A DNA stretch of 64,000 nt. Origin: JBFWUW01 sp050247075. GTDB lineage: Bacteria > Planctomycetota > Planctomycetia > Pirellulales > JBFWUW01. The notes under the pieces were generated by a model. The model worked only from the letters and a program-made list of their open reading frames with translations, was not told where the DNA came from and searched no databases. The position numbers were made by a program, and so were the translations under genes. Shown here in pieces: positions 8,987 to 18,405 of the stretch; the stretch's first letter is position 1; every line of letters starts with the position of its first letter. The stretch covers positions 35,494 to 99,493 of the forward strand of contig JBFWUW010000017.1 of the NCBI GenBank assembly GCA_050247075.1. The letters are read 5' to 3'.

Positions 8987-10462
8987 TCAAGACAACTCCA
9001 CGGGGAAGACTTTTCTGCCGCGTTTGCGATACGGCAGCTTGCTGAAGTCGTGTGTTAAGATCGCCGCGGCATCGACGTTGTAGATGGAGCCGGCGATTTT
9101 TTCAAAGCCGGAGCGGAAGTGCGCCGAGGATTTTACGCAAATATAGCGCATCTTGGCGCAGTCGATCCCCAATGAGCGGGCGAACGCCGGATCTAGCGGT
9201 TGCTCGCGCTTGGTCACCACGACGATCGAAACACCCCCTTGCCGCAGCCAGGCGCTGGGGCCCATGTTGCCGGTCAGGCCGGCATACATCGGTCCATCGT
9301 AGGCAAATCCCCCCTCCGACACAGCGGCCACTTCCGCATCGACTTCCACCGGCGGGCCTTGAATACGATCGGAACGCCCGCCCAACGCCAGCTTTACCTT
9401 TCCGCCTACGCCCGCGGCCTGGGCCGCCAGGGCGGCTTCGTGGTCCACCAGATACAGCAATACGGCGTCTTGCAGCCCCATGTCGATGAATGTCCGCAAG
9501 ACTTCGGTGGAGTCGCCCGGCGCTCCGCCGCCGGTGTTGTCGCCATGATCGGCCAGGATAATCGGGTACTTGCCTGCCGCTTCGCCCGCCGCCAGTGCTT
9601 CGCGAACTGTCATGGGAGGGTGCGTCCACCGCTGCCGATGTTCCCAAATCCAGTCGCCCAACTCGTCCGCGGCGGACTGGGCCAAGGATTGGTCGCCGTC
9701 GGCCACCGCAATCACCGAAGCGCCCACGTCGGGCACGTCCGCCCATTGAAAACCGGTGCTGACCGTTACCGACAACATCCCCGGCCGCTGTTCCAATTCA
9801 TGCACGCGGTCGAGGACTTCTTTCATCGGCGGGTGGCCCGTGACCTGGCAGCGCGTGCCCCAAAACAGCGGCAGTTGCCGCAATGCCATCACCGGCTTGA
9901 TCTCGCCGCGAATCGTCCGCACGATCAGGTCCGCCGCTTCACGGCCTCGCTCGGCCATATCGACGTGCGGGTACGTATCGAAGCCGACAATGGCGGTAGC
10001 CGCCGCCACGCGCCGCGGGGTGTGATTGCCGTGCAGATCGAACGTCACCACGATCGGGCGATTGCCGACGGCTTGCCGCACCGATTCGATCATGTCGCCA
10101 TCGCCGTCGTCGATCCCCTCGACGACCATCGCGCCATGCAGATCGAGCAGTACGCCATCCAGCGGGCTTTCGGCATCGGCGGCGCGCAGCCTGTCGAGAA
10201 GTTCTCCTTTGAGCTGATCGTAGTCTTTTCGCGGGATGACCCCGCTGGGATAGGCAAACGTCCAGAGGAGCGGAACGGACTCAAAGCCATGCTTGGCGGC
10301 ACCGTCCAAGAATCCGCCGGTGCAAATGTTGGCTCCGCGGAACCGCTCGATGATCTGCTGGCCGCGATACAGGCCAAAGCCGCGTTCAAAATCGGCCACG
10401 GTCGTCGGCGTCGGCACAAACGTGCTTGTCTCGTGCGACACGCCCCCCATTGCTATCCGCAT
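8987..10462 (-). CDS. M81 family metallopeptidase (MlrC / microcystinase C-like)
   Basis: 491 residues, close to the usual size. The N-terminus GGVSHETSTF carries the His-Glu expected for the family's metal site, followed by LLDLHGAMV and VTFDLHGNHT, and GFDTYPHVDM. The C-terminal half (ILADHGDNTGGGAPGDST) matches the MlrC C-terminal domain. Family members are zinc peptidases; MlrC cleaves linear microcystin fragments, but planctomycete homologues have no established substrate. AGGAG lies six bases before the ATG at 10462. The long antisense frames here are shadows. Nothing nearby suggests microcystin metabolism, so the substrate is unknown. Confidence 0.9.
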   Translation of the reverse strand: MRIAMGGVSHETSTFVPTPTTVADFERGFGLYRGQQIIERFRGANICTGGFLDGAAKHGFESVPLLWTFAYPSGVIPRKDYDQLKGELLDRLRAADAESPLDGVLLDLHGAMVVEGIDDGDGDMIESVRQAVGNRPIVVTFDLHGNHTPRRVAAATAIVGFDTYPHVDMAERGREAADLIVRTIRGEIKPVMALRQLPLFWGTRCQVTGHPPMKEVLDRVHELEQRPGMLSVTVSTGFQWADVPDVGASVIAVADGDQSLAQSAADELGDWIWEHRQRWTHPPMTVREALAAGEAAGKYPIILADHGDNTGGGAPGDSTEVLRTFIDMGLQDAVLLYLVDHEAALAAQAAGVGGKVKLALGGRSDRIQGPPVEVDAEVAAVSEGGFAYDGPMYAGLTGNMGPSAWLRQGGVSIVVVTKREQPLDPAFARSLGIDCAKMRYICVKSSAHFRSGFEKIAGSIYNVDAAAILTHDFSKLPYRKRGRKVFPVELS

Positions 10463-10740
10463 GTTGAACTCCTGACGTACCGCCTACCGCCGGTAACTGC
10501 CATGCCGGGCCTGACGCAACCTTGCCGCGTCCAGACAGGCCCGATCAAGGCCGCATCTTACGATTGGCCGCGGCACGTTGCTAGCAGCGAGGGAAAATCG
10601 AGATTCAATGCGCGTCGCGGGTACAATGCCTGCTCGTATTCCCTGGCGGCCGTGCCGGCTCTGGCCCTCTCGGCCAGACATTTGAAGATGATGCATTGCC
10701 AGCGAGTTGAATGCGCACCGGCAATTATACGAGGTTTGGT

Positions 10741-10881
10741 GAGAACCACGAATCAAACGAATCTAACGAATAAGGATTTTACGGTACGAGTTCTTCTAGT
10801 CGCTGCCCGCCCCGTTTTCCTCAAGCGAATTTCCACTCAGGAGATTCATTCGTTAGATTTGATTGATTCGTGGTTCTTCTC
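10741..10881. repeat. Long imperfect inverted repeat (about 30-base arms)
   Basis: Left arm 10741-10771 begins AGAACCACGAATCA and continues with CTAACGAAT. Right arm 10848-10881 reads ATTCGTTAGATT, then TGATTCGTGGTTCT. The arms are complementary except for a few central bases, with about 75 bases between them. It could form a large cruciform or be a pair of oppositely oriented copies of a dispersed repeat. Confidence 0.7.
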
Positions 10882-10980
10882 TTGGCGGGGCAGTACGATC
10901 CCGCCGGTCTCGGTCGCGATGCGCAATCCAGCCTGAATATACGGCGTTTTTCGCGGTCTCGGCCCTCCAGGATGGAAGGC

Positions 10981-11010
10981 CGATTGTCGCCGTCGGAGAC
11001 GGCTCCTACA
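10981..11010 (-). repeat. REP-like element, type B (GCCGTC-TCC-GACGGC)
   Basis: On the minus strand: TGTAGGA head, then hairpin arms GCCGTC and GACGGC around TCC, then GACAATCG. Same architecture as the type A elements with a different stem. A second copy of this type is at 22988-23018. Confidence 0.6.
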
Positions 11011-11205
11011 GCCAAGTGCCGCCCACGACAACGAGGTGGCCCGCTATCGTTGCGTTACCTTCAAATGCCTGCCTCTCGGCCGGCTATCACTGGCCGGTAT
11101 GGCCGTGGGGGGTAGAATAGGGTTCTACCAAACATCACCATGGCGGCGCACCGGCGGCCATTTTTGGCGGCCGGGCCGCTGCTCCCTTCCGATTGGAATT
11201 TCCTG

Positions 11206-12627
11206 ATGCCCGATAACACCGCCCGGCCTGCCACGCTGCGTCAATTGCGTGACAGCGGCTGGGTCTCCAAGACCGTCAAACGCGAAATCTACGATAATTT
11301 TCTGGCCAAACTGGCGTCGCGCGAGGAATTGTTTCCCGGCATCATCGGCTATGACGACACGGTCATCCCGGAGATTAACCTGGCGCTGATTGCCGGCCAC
11401 GACATGCTGTTTCTGGGAGAGAAGGGCCAGGCCAAAAGCCGCTTGATGCGGTCGCTGGTGCGGTTTCTCGACGAGGCCATACCATTCATCGACATCCCGG
11501 AAGCTCCGTTGCATGACGATCCCTACCGCCCGATTACCGGTGTCTGCCAGCGGTTCGTGGCGGAACATGGCGAGGACGATGTACCGATTGGCTGGTGGCG
11601 GCGCGAGGACCGCTATGCCGAGCGGTTGGCGCCCGGCACCAAGTTCGCCGACATCATCGGCGAGATCGACCCAGCCAAGCTAGCCGGCGGCGCCAGCATG
11701 TCGGCCGAGGAGGCGTTGCATTTTGGCTTGATCCCACGGATGCATCGAGGCATCTTTGCCATGAATGAACTGCCGGAGTTGGACGAACTGGTGCAGGTCG
11801 GCCTGTTTAATATCCTGGAAGAACGCGACGTGCAAATTCGCGGCTATCCGGTGAAGTTTGATATCGACGTGCTGATTTTGTTTTCGGCCAATCCGGCCAC
11901 CTACAACCGCAGCGGCAAGGTCATTCCGCAGCTCAAGGACCGTATCGGCAGCGTGATCCATACCCATTACCCGCGCGAGCGCGACTTGGGCATTCAAATT
12001 ACCGAGCAAGAAGCCGGTATTGAACTGGCCGGGCAGTTCCCGGTTTCGGTGCCGTACTTCATGCGGGAGATCATCGAGCAGATCACCGTGCAGGCCCGCC
12101 GCAGCAAGTACATCGACCAGGCGAGTGGCGTCAGCGCACGGTTCAGCACGGCCAACTACCGCACGATGGTGGCCAGTGCCCGGCATCGCTCAGCCATTCT
12201 GGGCGAAGCCCCGGCGGTGCCGCGGATTAGCGATCTAGGGCATCTCTATTCGTCCTCGCTGGGCAAGCTGGAACTAGACATGATGGGCAGCCATCAAATG
12301 TCGGAACGGCAAGTGCTGGATGCCGTCATTGCCGAGGCGATCAAGACGGTCTTCGACGAATATGTCGAAAAGCACGGCGTCGAGGAGATCGGCCAGATCT
12401 TTGCCCGCGGCGTCAAGATTGAGGTGGGCGACCTGCTCCCCTCCTCCGACTATGCGGAACGACTGTCGCGCGTTCCACCCGCCTGGGACAAGGCCTTCGA
12501 GGTCAACGCCGGGCAAGACCCCGCCATGCGGGCCTCGTGCGTGGAGTTCGTACTGGCCGGCCTGTACGCGCACGACCGCATTTCGCGAAGTCAAAAATAC
12601 GGCAAGGTGGAGTACCAGGTTGAGTAG
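11206..12627 (+). CDS. RavA/MoxR-type AAA+ ATPase
   Basis: 473 residues from the ATG at 11206 (MPDNTARPATLRQL), preferred over the ATG at 11140 because the extra residues look like translated leader. FPGIIGYDDTVIPEI opens the AAA+ core; the P-loop is GEKGQAKS, with the Ala-Lys-Ser ending seen in RavA/Mg-chelatase-type ATPases. Walker B and sensor regions are FAMNELPELDE and FSANPATYNRSG. The C-terminal third is helical. Such ATPases usually act as chaperones with a von Willebrand A partner; none is adjacent here, so its client is unknown. No ribosome site is obvious at either start. Confidence 0.85.
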   Translation: MPDNTARPATLRQLRDSGWVSKTVKREIYDNFLAKLASREELFPGIIGYDDTVIPEINLALIAGHDMLFLGEKGQAKSRLMRSLVRFLDEAIPFIDIPEAPLHDDPYRPITGVCQRFVAEHGEDDVPIGWWRREDRYAERLAPGTKFADIIGEIDPAKLAGGASMSAEEALHFGLIPRMHRGIFAMNELPELDELVQVGLFNILEERDVQIRGYPVKFDIDVLILFSANPATYNRSGKVIPQLKDRIGSVIHTHYPRERDLGIQITEQEAGIELAGQFPVSVPYFMREIIEQITVQARRSKYIDQASGVSARFSTANYRTMVASARHRSAILGEAPAVPRISDLGHLYSSSLGKLELDMMGSHQMSERQVLDAVIAEAIKTVFDEYVEKHGVEEIGQIFARGVKIEVGDLLPSSDYAERLSRVPPAWDKAFEVNAGQDPAMRASCVEFVLAGLYAHDRISRSQKYGKVEYQVE

Positions 12628-12717
12628 CCTGGTGTCTTGGCATCGCGGAATCTGGGAAGCGCATCAAGCTTGATGCCACGGGCCGAATGGCGATTTGCCG
12701 CCACGTCACAGGCGGCG

Positions 12718-13152
12718 CTATTTCTTGTTTGGCAACTCGCACAGCGGGTGGCTGTTGGCCGGTTCCGCCAGCAGCTCGGCCAGGGTTGTTTGCTGGAATG
12801 CGCTTTCCACCATTGCTAACGCATTATCCATGCGCTTGTGCAGTGGGCAGAGGCGGACCCCGTGGGTCTTTAAGCCGAGGGGGCATTGCCGAATGCGGCC
12901 GATCGGCTCGACCGCGTTGACCACATCGAGAATCGTCAACTCCGACGGCGATTCCACCAGCGAGACGCCGCCGCCTAGTCCGCGTTTGGACCGCACGATC
13001 TTGGCTCTGCATAGGCCTTGAATCACCTTCGACAGATACGCCTTGGGAACCTGGGTGGCGGCCGCGATTTGGTCGGTTGTGCGGGCAGCCGGCGATTGAT
13101 CGGCGAGATGCACAACAGCCCGCAAGGCGTATTCCACGGTCTGCGAAAACAT
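12718..13152 (-). CDS. Rrf2 family transcriptional regulator, probable nitric oxide or iron-sulfur sensor
   Basis: 144 residues. The start at 13152 is fixed by GGAGAAG upstream and by the family's MFSQTVEYALRAVVHLAD beginning. The N-terminal winged helix includes IAAATQVPKAYLSKVIQGL and RGLGGGVSLV. Cys90 and Cys102 (QCPLG, LCPLHKRM) lie where Rrf2 proteins hold an iron-sulfur cluster, with Cys48 and a C-terminal Cys as other possible ligands; spacing is not the textbook NsrR pattern. It is divergent from the nitric oxide reductase gene, which strongly suggests it represses that gene and releases it when nitric oxide attacks the cluster. Confidence 0.9.
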   Translation of the reverse strand: MFSQTVEYALRAVVHLADQSPAARTTDQIAAATQVPKAYLSKVIQGLCRAKIVRSKRGLGGGVSLVESPSELTILDVVNAVEPIGRIRQCPLGLKTHGVRLCPLHKRMDNALAMVESAFQQTTLAELLAEPANSHPLCELPNKK

Positions 13153-13188
13153 ACGTTCTTCTCCATCGGCCCACAATTTGGACCTTGA

Positions 13189-13248
13189 CATCCATAATAG
13201 CCGATTTTATGTTGACTGAAATTGGATATGTGCATCCGATTATGGATG
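13189..13248. promoter_or_regulatory. Dyad sites between rrf2 and nitric oxide reductase genes
   Basis: The 189-base divergent gap holds a perfect 10-base inverted repeat, CATCCATAAT at 13189-13198 and ATTATGGATG at 13239-13248. Inside lies a tighter dyad at 13220-13241, AATTGGAT then six bases then ATCCGATT (7 of 8 paired). A TTGACT at 13212-13217 could be a -35 box for the reductase. These are candidate operators for the Rrf2 protein; which dyad is bound is not known. Confidence 0.5.
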
Positions 13249-13341
13249 CCGAGCCGCCGACCGTCAATCGGCTGGCGGCCGATCATCCATTCGCCTGTTG
13301 TTTCCCACCTTGAACCTGGACCGTCCTAAGGATTTGCCGTC

Positions 13342-15564
13342 ATGAAGAGACTTTGGGTCGCTTTTGCCTTGGTGCTGCTCGTTTCGTTTGCCATTCTGGG
13401 TTGGATCGGCACGCGCATTGACCAGGAAGCCCCGCCCATCGTGAGCCGCGTCGCAACAGCCGACGGCAAGGTGGTCATCGACGTGGACGAAATCTCCGCG
13501 GGCCAAAACGTCTGGCAATCGTTGGGGGGCATGGAAGTTGGCTCGGTCTGGGGGCACGGCAGCTATGTCGCACCCGACTGGACCGCCGATTGGCTGCATC
13601 GCGAAGCGGTTTTCATCCTCGACCGCTGGGCCAAGGATGACTACGGCAAAGAATTCGACAGCCTGGACAACGAGCAGCAATCGCAATTGAGCGGCCGGCT
13701 GGCCACGCTGATCCGCACCAACACCTATGACCCGGCGACCAAAACGGTCGTGGTTGCCCCGATTCGCGCCGAGGCATTTGAATCGAACCTGGCGCACTAT
13801 TCCGACGTCTTCACCAATGGCCAGACCGACTACGCCATTCCGGCTGGGGCCGTCACGGATGCAGACCGTTTGCGCCATTTGGCGGCATTCTTTTTTTGGA
13901 CCTCCTGGGCTGCTTCCACTAACCGCCCCGGCGAAGCAATCAGCTATACCAACAACTGGCCCTATGAGCCTTTAGTCGCTAATCGCCCGACGGGAGAAAC
14001 GGTGGTATGGACAGGGGTGAGCATCATCATGCTGCTGGCTGGCATCTCGGCAATGGCCTGGTGGTATGCGTCGCGCCGCAAGGCCGAGGAAGTCCGCATC
14101 GTGCCGGAACTAGACCCGCTGGGCAGTTGGCAAGCCACGCCTTCGCAGCGGGCCACCGTAAAGTACTTCTGGGTCGTTTCGGCCCTGATCCTGTTGCAAA
14201 TGCTGTTGGGCGTGGTCACCGCGCACTATGGTGTCGAGGGAGACGCTTTCTACGGCATTCCGCTCTCGAAGTGGCTGCCCTACAGCGTCACCCGCACCTG
14301 GCATATTCAATTGGGGCTGTTTTGGATCGCCACGGCCTGGCTGGCGGCCGGGTTGTTCATTGGTCCGCTGGTAAGTGAGAAAGAACCCGCGGGGCAGCGG
14401 TTGGGCGTGAATGTCTTGTTTCTGGCCTTGTTACTCGTCGTAGCTGGTTCGCTGACGGGTGAATGGTTGAGCATTCAAAACCAGTTGACCGATAAAGTGT
14501 CGTTCTACTTGGGCCATCAGGGATACGAATACGTCGACCTGGGTCGGGCCTGGCAAATCGCGCTGTTCGTCGGGCTGTTGCTGTGGCTGTTTCTGATGGT
14601 GCGGGTGTTGCGGCCCGCCTTGCGAAAAGAGGGAGAGCAAAAACAACTCGTCGCCTTGCTCGCCGTCTCCACGGGTGCCATTGCCCTGTTCTATGGAGCA
14701 GGTTTGACGTGGGGGCAGCATACCCATCTATCCATGGTCGAATATTGGCGTTGGTGGGTTGTCCATTTGTGGGTCGAGGGGTTCTTTGAAGTCTTTGCCA
14801 CTACGGTCATCGCATTCATCTTTATGCGATTGAACCTGATCCGGCCGGGCATTGCCGCGGCGGCGGCCCTGCTTTCAGCCACGATCTTTCTGTCGGGTGG
14901 CATTATTGGCACCTGCCACCATCTCTATTTTTCCGGAACGCCGCCCGTGGCTTTGGCCTGGGGATCGGTCTTTAGCGCCTTGGAAGTCGTGCCGTTGGTA
15001 CTGGTGGGGTTTGACGCCATGGACGACCTGCGGCGGTCGAGAACATCTCCCTGGGTGCGGCGGTATAAATGGCCGATCTACTTTTTCGTTTCGGTCGCCT
15101 TCTGGAACATGGTGGGAGCGGGCCTGTTTGGCTTCATGATCAATCCCCCCATTGCCTTGTATTACATGCAAGGGCTGAACACGACACCGCTGCACGGCCA
15201 CGCCGCGCTGTTTGGCGTGTATGGAATGCTGGGAATCGGCCTGATGCTGGTCTGTCTGCGCGTGTTGGTGCCCGGCGTCGAGTGGAAAGAGGGGCTGCTG
15301 AGGTTCTCGTTCTGGTCGCTCAACGGCGGCCTGATGGCCATGTGCGTGTTGAGCCTGTTGCCCGTGGGACTCATGCAGACTTGGGCATCGGTCGATCACG
15401 GCTACTGGTACGCCCGCAGCGGCGAGTTCATGCAAACGCCGCTGATGCAAAACCTGCGCTGGATGCGAGTGCCCGGCGACACGATATTCTTTCTGGGTGC
15501 CGTGGCGTTGGTGCTGTTTGTCGCCGGGCTCAAGACCGGTCACTCTTTCAAGAAGGAGGCCTAG
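13342..15564 (+). CDS. norB: Quinol-dependent nitric oxide reductase (qNOR), NorB/NorZ type
   Basis: 740 residues, the length of the single-subunit quinol-oxidising enzyme. It reduces two NO to N2O in the cytoplasmic membrane. The N-terminal soluble extension (ISAGQNVWQSLGGMEVGSVWGHG) is that of qNOR. Haem and non-haem iron ligands are visible: His321 in TWHIQLG, His475 and Glu479 in HLWVEGFFE, His526-His527 in TCHHLYFSG, and His618/His620 in LHGHAALFG. About 14 membrane helices. AAGGA precedes the ATG. No NorC, NirK or NirS is nearby, so it probably serves NO detoxification rather than full denitrification. Its TAG overlaps the TAG of the convergent protease gene. Confidence 0.95.
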   Translation: MKRLWVAFALVLLVSFAILGWIGTRIDQEAPPIVSRVATADGKVVIDVDEISAGQNVWQSLGGMEVGSVWGHGSYVAPDWTADWLHREAVFILDRWAKDDYGKEFDSLDNEQQSQLSGRLATLIRTNTYDPATKTVVVAPIRAEAFESNLAHYSDVFTNGQTDYAIPAGAVTDADRLRHLAAFFFWTSWAASTNRPGEAISYTNNWPYEPLVANRPTGETVVWTGVSIIMLLAGISAMAWWYASRRKAEEVRIVPELDPLGSWQATPSQRATVKYFWVVSALILLQMLLGVVTAHYGVEGDAFYGIPLSKWLPYSVTRTWHIQLGLFWIATAWLAAGLFIGPLVSEKEPAGQRLGVNVLFLALLLVVAGSLTGEWLSIQNQLTDKVSFYLGHQGYEYVDLGRAWQIALFVGLLLWLFLMVRVLRPALRKEGEQKQLVALLAVSTGAIALFYGAGLTWGQHTHLSMVEYWRWWVVHLWVEGFFEVFATTVIAFIFMRLNLIRPGIAAAAALLSATIFLSGGIIGTCHHLYFSGTPPVALAWGSVFSALEVVPLVLVGFDAMDDLRRSRTSPWVRRYKWPIYFFVSVAFWNMVGAGLFGFMINPPIALYYMQGLNTTPLHGHAALFGVYGMLGIGLMLVCLRVLVPGVEWKEGLLRFSFWSLNGGLMAMCVLSLLPVGLMQTWASVDHGYWYARSGEFMQTPLMQNLRWMRVPGDTIFFLGAVALVLFVAGLKTGHSFKKEA

Positions 15565-16943
15565 ATCACACGCAAACAGCGGAGGCCGTGCAAGAACAGG
15601 CCCACAATGCCCACCACGGCCAGGATGCTCTTGAATTGCTCGGCGGCGGTACGGCCGGCCAGTTCTTGCCAGGTCAGGAATTCCTCAAATTCCTCGGCCG
15701 GACTGCTGGCCTTGCCGGTAACAATGGCCGCGATGGGTGGGCTGTCGTAGTCGGTAACGGTGTCGCCGGAAGACTCCGCCAGCTCATCCGAGGGCAACTC
15801 GGCCGAAGGGGACGGACGGACGGGCCGGCGCTGTACCGACGGAAGGGTATTCTTGGGTGGGCGACCGTCGTAACGGGCGGAAGCCGCGACCAGCTCATCT
15901 TCGTACACCCCGGGTGTGTCGATATTGGACTGGACGACCGAGTCTTCAACAGGGGTCCAGCCATGTTCGCTGGCGATGGGCTGTTGCTCCAGGGGCGGCC
16001 GATGAATGGCTGCTGGTTCCGTGGCGGGCTGCTCAGCAGCCGGCTGCGGACTAGCCGCTGGAACCGCTGGCGCGGCCACGGCGATTTCGCCCTGCCAGAC
16101 CGTGGAGGACCGGGACGGTTCTCCGGCTGCAACGGGTGGCAGCCGCTCCGGCGGCCTGGTCCGCCGGGCAGCTACCCATTGTCCACCGACGCCACTCCGT
16201 GGCGGCTCGAGTGCCGCCAGCATTGTGTCGCCCGGTTCCGATAGCTCGGGCCGCCCCTCGGCGAGCGCATCGAGAAACATCTTCACCCGGCCGCAGTGGC
16301 TGCCCGACGTTGTTCCCCGGGTGGCTCCGAACAACACGCCCGCCAGTTCGCCCCGCTCGTTCAGGATAGGCCCGCCCGAGTCTCCCTGCCGCGCTGCTAC
16401 GGACAGCTCTACGATGTCGAACGGCAATCCACCCCCTGGTGACAAGAACTGCGTGCAGCGCCCGCTAGCCGCACGGTAGGGGCCGGGCCCGTAGCCGGCG
16501 ATGGACAGCCGTTCTCCCCGCCGTGGCGCGGCATTCGCCAATTCCACCGGAGCCACATGCGGTTGGTCGACTTCAATCGCCGCCAGATCCCAATCGGAAT
16601 CCATCTTCAACACCCGCCCCGCCTTGCGCACCCCATCCGCGAAGACCACGGTTACCTGGCCGTTACCATCGCGGACGACATGCCAATTGGTGAGGATGAT
16701 GCCTTTTTCGGTACCTCGTTCGCCCGAGACCGCCACCAGTGAACCCGAACCCAATGAAAGCCCGTTCTTTTCCGTCGAGATAATACGGACGATTGCCGGA
16801 TGGGGCCGTTCGGCCGGCCGCTGGGTTGGGGGTGACCGCTGTACTGGGGCCTGCCAGGCACGCCCCGCCGAGAGAGCGTCCATTTGGGCAGACGCCGTGG
16901 CGACGGAAAACAACGAAATCACGCACCAATAAGTGGCTTTCAC
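15561..16943 (-). CDS. Secreted trypsin-like serine protease with C-terminal membrane segment
   Basis: 460 residues. A signal peptide (cleavage near ATASAQ) leads to a chymotrypsin-fold domain with triad His88 (LTNWHVV), Asp119 (DWDLAAIEV) and Ser189 (RQGDSGGPIL). A GSGSLV motif before the His is typical of HtrA-like and other trypsin-like bacterial proteases. After residue 250 there is a long Pro/Glu-rich low-complexity region, and the last 25 residues form a hydrophobic helix (ILAVVGIVGLFLHG). No PDZ domain is seen, so it is not a classical DegP. The topology suggests a periplasmic protease tethered by its C-terminus. The gene converges on norB with overlapping stop codons. Confidence 0.85.
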   Translation of the reverse strand: MKATYWCVISLFSVATASAQMDALSAGRAWQAPVQRSPPTQRPAERPHPAIVRIISTEKNGLSLGSGSLVAVSGERGTEKGIILTNWHVVRDGNGQVTVVFADGVRKAGRVLKMDSDWDLAAIEVDQPHVAPVELANAAPRRGERLSIAGYGPGPYRAASGRCTQFLSPGGGLPFDIVELSVAARQGDSGGPILNERGELAGVLFGATRGTTSGSHCGRVKMFLDALAEGRPELSEPGDTMLAALEPPRSGVGGQWVAARRTRPPERLPPVAAGEPSRSSTVWQGEIAVAAPAVPAASPQPAAEQPATEPAAIHRPPLEQQPIASEHGWTPVEDSVVQSNIDTPGVYEDELVAASARYDGRPPKNTLPSVQRRPVRPSPSAELPSDELAESSGDTVTDYDSPPIAAIVTGKASSPAEEFEEFLTWQELAGRTAAEQFKSILAVVGIVGLFLHGLRCLRVI

Positions 16944-17216
16944 GATACCGGTTTCCGCAAAAATGGATCGAAACTTCGACCATCCTTGGTGAAGGTATCG
17001 CAGCCCTGCAGAAGTGATCTTCGACCATGCCGGCGGCAGGCGGTTAGCCCGCCTTCGGCCGGCGGGCGCGGTTTGCCCAGCGAAAATGACCGGATTGTCC
17101 GGGACGACCGGCGTGACCGGCGGCAGCGGATTCGCCCGAATGGTCGTTGCGAACTTGTGCCGGTTAAGTAGGATGATGGCACACCAAACTTATTGATTCA
17201 CGTCGAGGAGCAACCG

Positions 17217-18329
17217 ATGAAGTCCCTCATGCGGCGTTCGATCAGCGGGGCCTGCGCCGTTCTCATGGCCGCTTTTTTCTGCTGGCCAGTCGTGAGCCTG
17301 GCCGAGGAACCGATCACCCTGGAGAATCTGCCGGCGCTTGAGCCCAACAAGGCCGACGAGGCACTGGCAGCCGAGTTCTCCGTGGCGGCCGCGGCACGGT
17401 TCTTGGACTCGTCCTCCCTGCATTGGCAGCAGGAAAAGAACTGCATGACCTGCCACACCAATTTTGCTTATCTGATGGCCCGGCCGGCCATTTCCGCCAA
17501 CGTGCCGGCACACGCCGCCGTGCGGGAGTATACCGAGAACCTGGTGAATGAGCGCTGGGAAAGCAACGGCCCGCGTTGGGATGCGGAAGTTGTCATGGCC
17601 GCCGCCATGTTGGCCTGCAACGACGCGCTGACCACCGGCCAACTTCATCCCGCCAGCCGCAAAGCACTCGACCGCATCTGGACCGTACAGCGGGAAGACG
17701 GCGGCTTTGATTGGATCAAATGCGATTGGCCGCCAATGGAGTCGGACGATTTCTTTGGCGCGGCCATGGCCGCGATTGCCGCTGGCATTGCTCCCGACGA
17801 ATACGCCAAGACGCCCGCTGCCGCCGCCGGCCTGGGCAAGCTCAAGGCGTACCTGGCCAATACGCCCGCGCCGCACCTGCACCACAAGGCGTTGCTAGTG
17901 TGGGCTTGCAAGTATCTGCCCGACCTTATTCCCGCGGCCGAACAGCAAGCCTGCGTCGGGGAACTACTCAAGTTGCAAAAGGAGGATGGCGGCTGGGGCC
18001 TGGCCACCTTGGGTGATTGGAAGCGTAAGGATGGCAGCCCGCAAGACACCGCCAGCAGCGACGGCTACGGCACCGGCCTTGTGGTTTATGTGTTGCGGCA
18101 GTCGGGCCTGCCCGCCACGGACGTGCGCGTGGCGCGCGGTGTGCAATGGCTCAAGTCGCATCAGCGGGCCAGCGGACGGTGGTTTACCCGTTCGTTGTTC
18201 CAAGATAACCACCATTACCTGTCGCACGCCGGTACGGCCTACGCGGTGATGGCACTGGGGTCCTGCGACGAATTCAAGCCGATTGCGGCGACTGACGTGG
18301 AAAACACCACGGCGGCCGTCAACCCGTAG
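17217..18329 (+). CDS. Secreted c-haem protein with squalene-cyclase/prenyltransferase-like toroid repeats
   Basis: 370 residues from the ATG at 17217, chosen for GAGGAG six bases upstream. A signal peptide (to about residue 29) precedes a single c-type haem site, Cys76-Met-Thr-Cys79-His80. The remainder shows repeats of the terpenoid cyclase/prenyltransferase alpha-toroid: VQREDGGFDW, LQKEDGGWGLATL, and VQWLKSHQRASGRWFTRS. The DxDD motif of squalene-hopene cyclase is not seen, so cyclase chemistry is unlikely. Planctomycetes have many such periplasmic cytochrome-toroid proteins of unknown role. The following helicase gene is 76 bases downstream on the same strand but is unlikely to be functionally linked. 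Confidence 0.85.
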   Translation: MKSLMRRSISGACAVLMAAFFCWPVVSLAEEPITLENLPALEPNKADEALAAEFSVAAAARFLDSSSLHWQQEKNCMTCHTNFAYLMARPAISANVPAHAAVREYTENLVNERWESNGPRWDAEVVMAAAMLACNDALTTGQLHPASRKALDRIWTVQREDGGFDWIKCDWPPMESDDFFGAAMAAIAAGIAPDEYAKTPAAAAGLGKLKAYLANTPAPHLHHKALLVWACKYLPDLIPAAEQQACVGELLKLQKEDGGWGLATLGDWKRKDGSPQDTASSDGYGTGLVVYVLRQSGLPATDVRVARGVQWLKSHQRASGRWFTRSLFQDNHHYLSHAGTAYAVMALGSCDEFKPIAATDVENTTAAVNP

Positions 18330-18405
18330 CGCAGGCCCGCTCCTGGACGGAACGGAGTCCGCATCCATCACCGCCCGCCACCCACGGTCTTTCTAGGAAC
18401 GCTTC

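Larger units (their letters stand above)
10463..11205. other. Intergenic region of about 740 bases without a supported gene
   Basis: Lies between the divergent M81 peptidase and RavA-like genes. It holds a long imperfect inverted repeat (10741-10881) and a type B REP-like element (10981-11010). The open frames crossing it lack ribosome sites and coding character. Confidence 0.6.

Noticed and set aside
9200..10936. 578-residue plus-strand open frame across the M81 peptidase
   Set aside because: It is the antisense shadow of a well-recognised MlrC-type gene; the GC-rich third positions leave long stop-free antisense frames.
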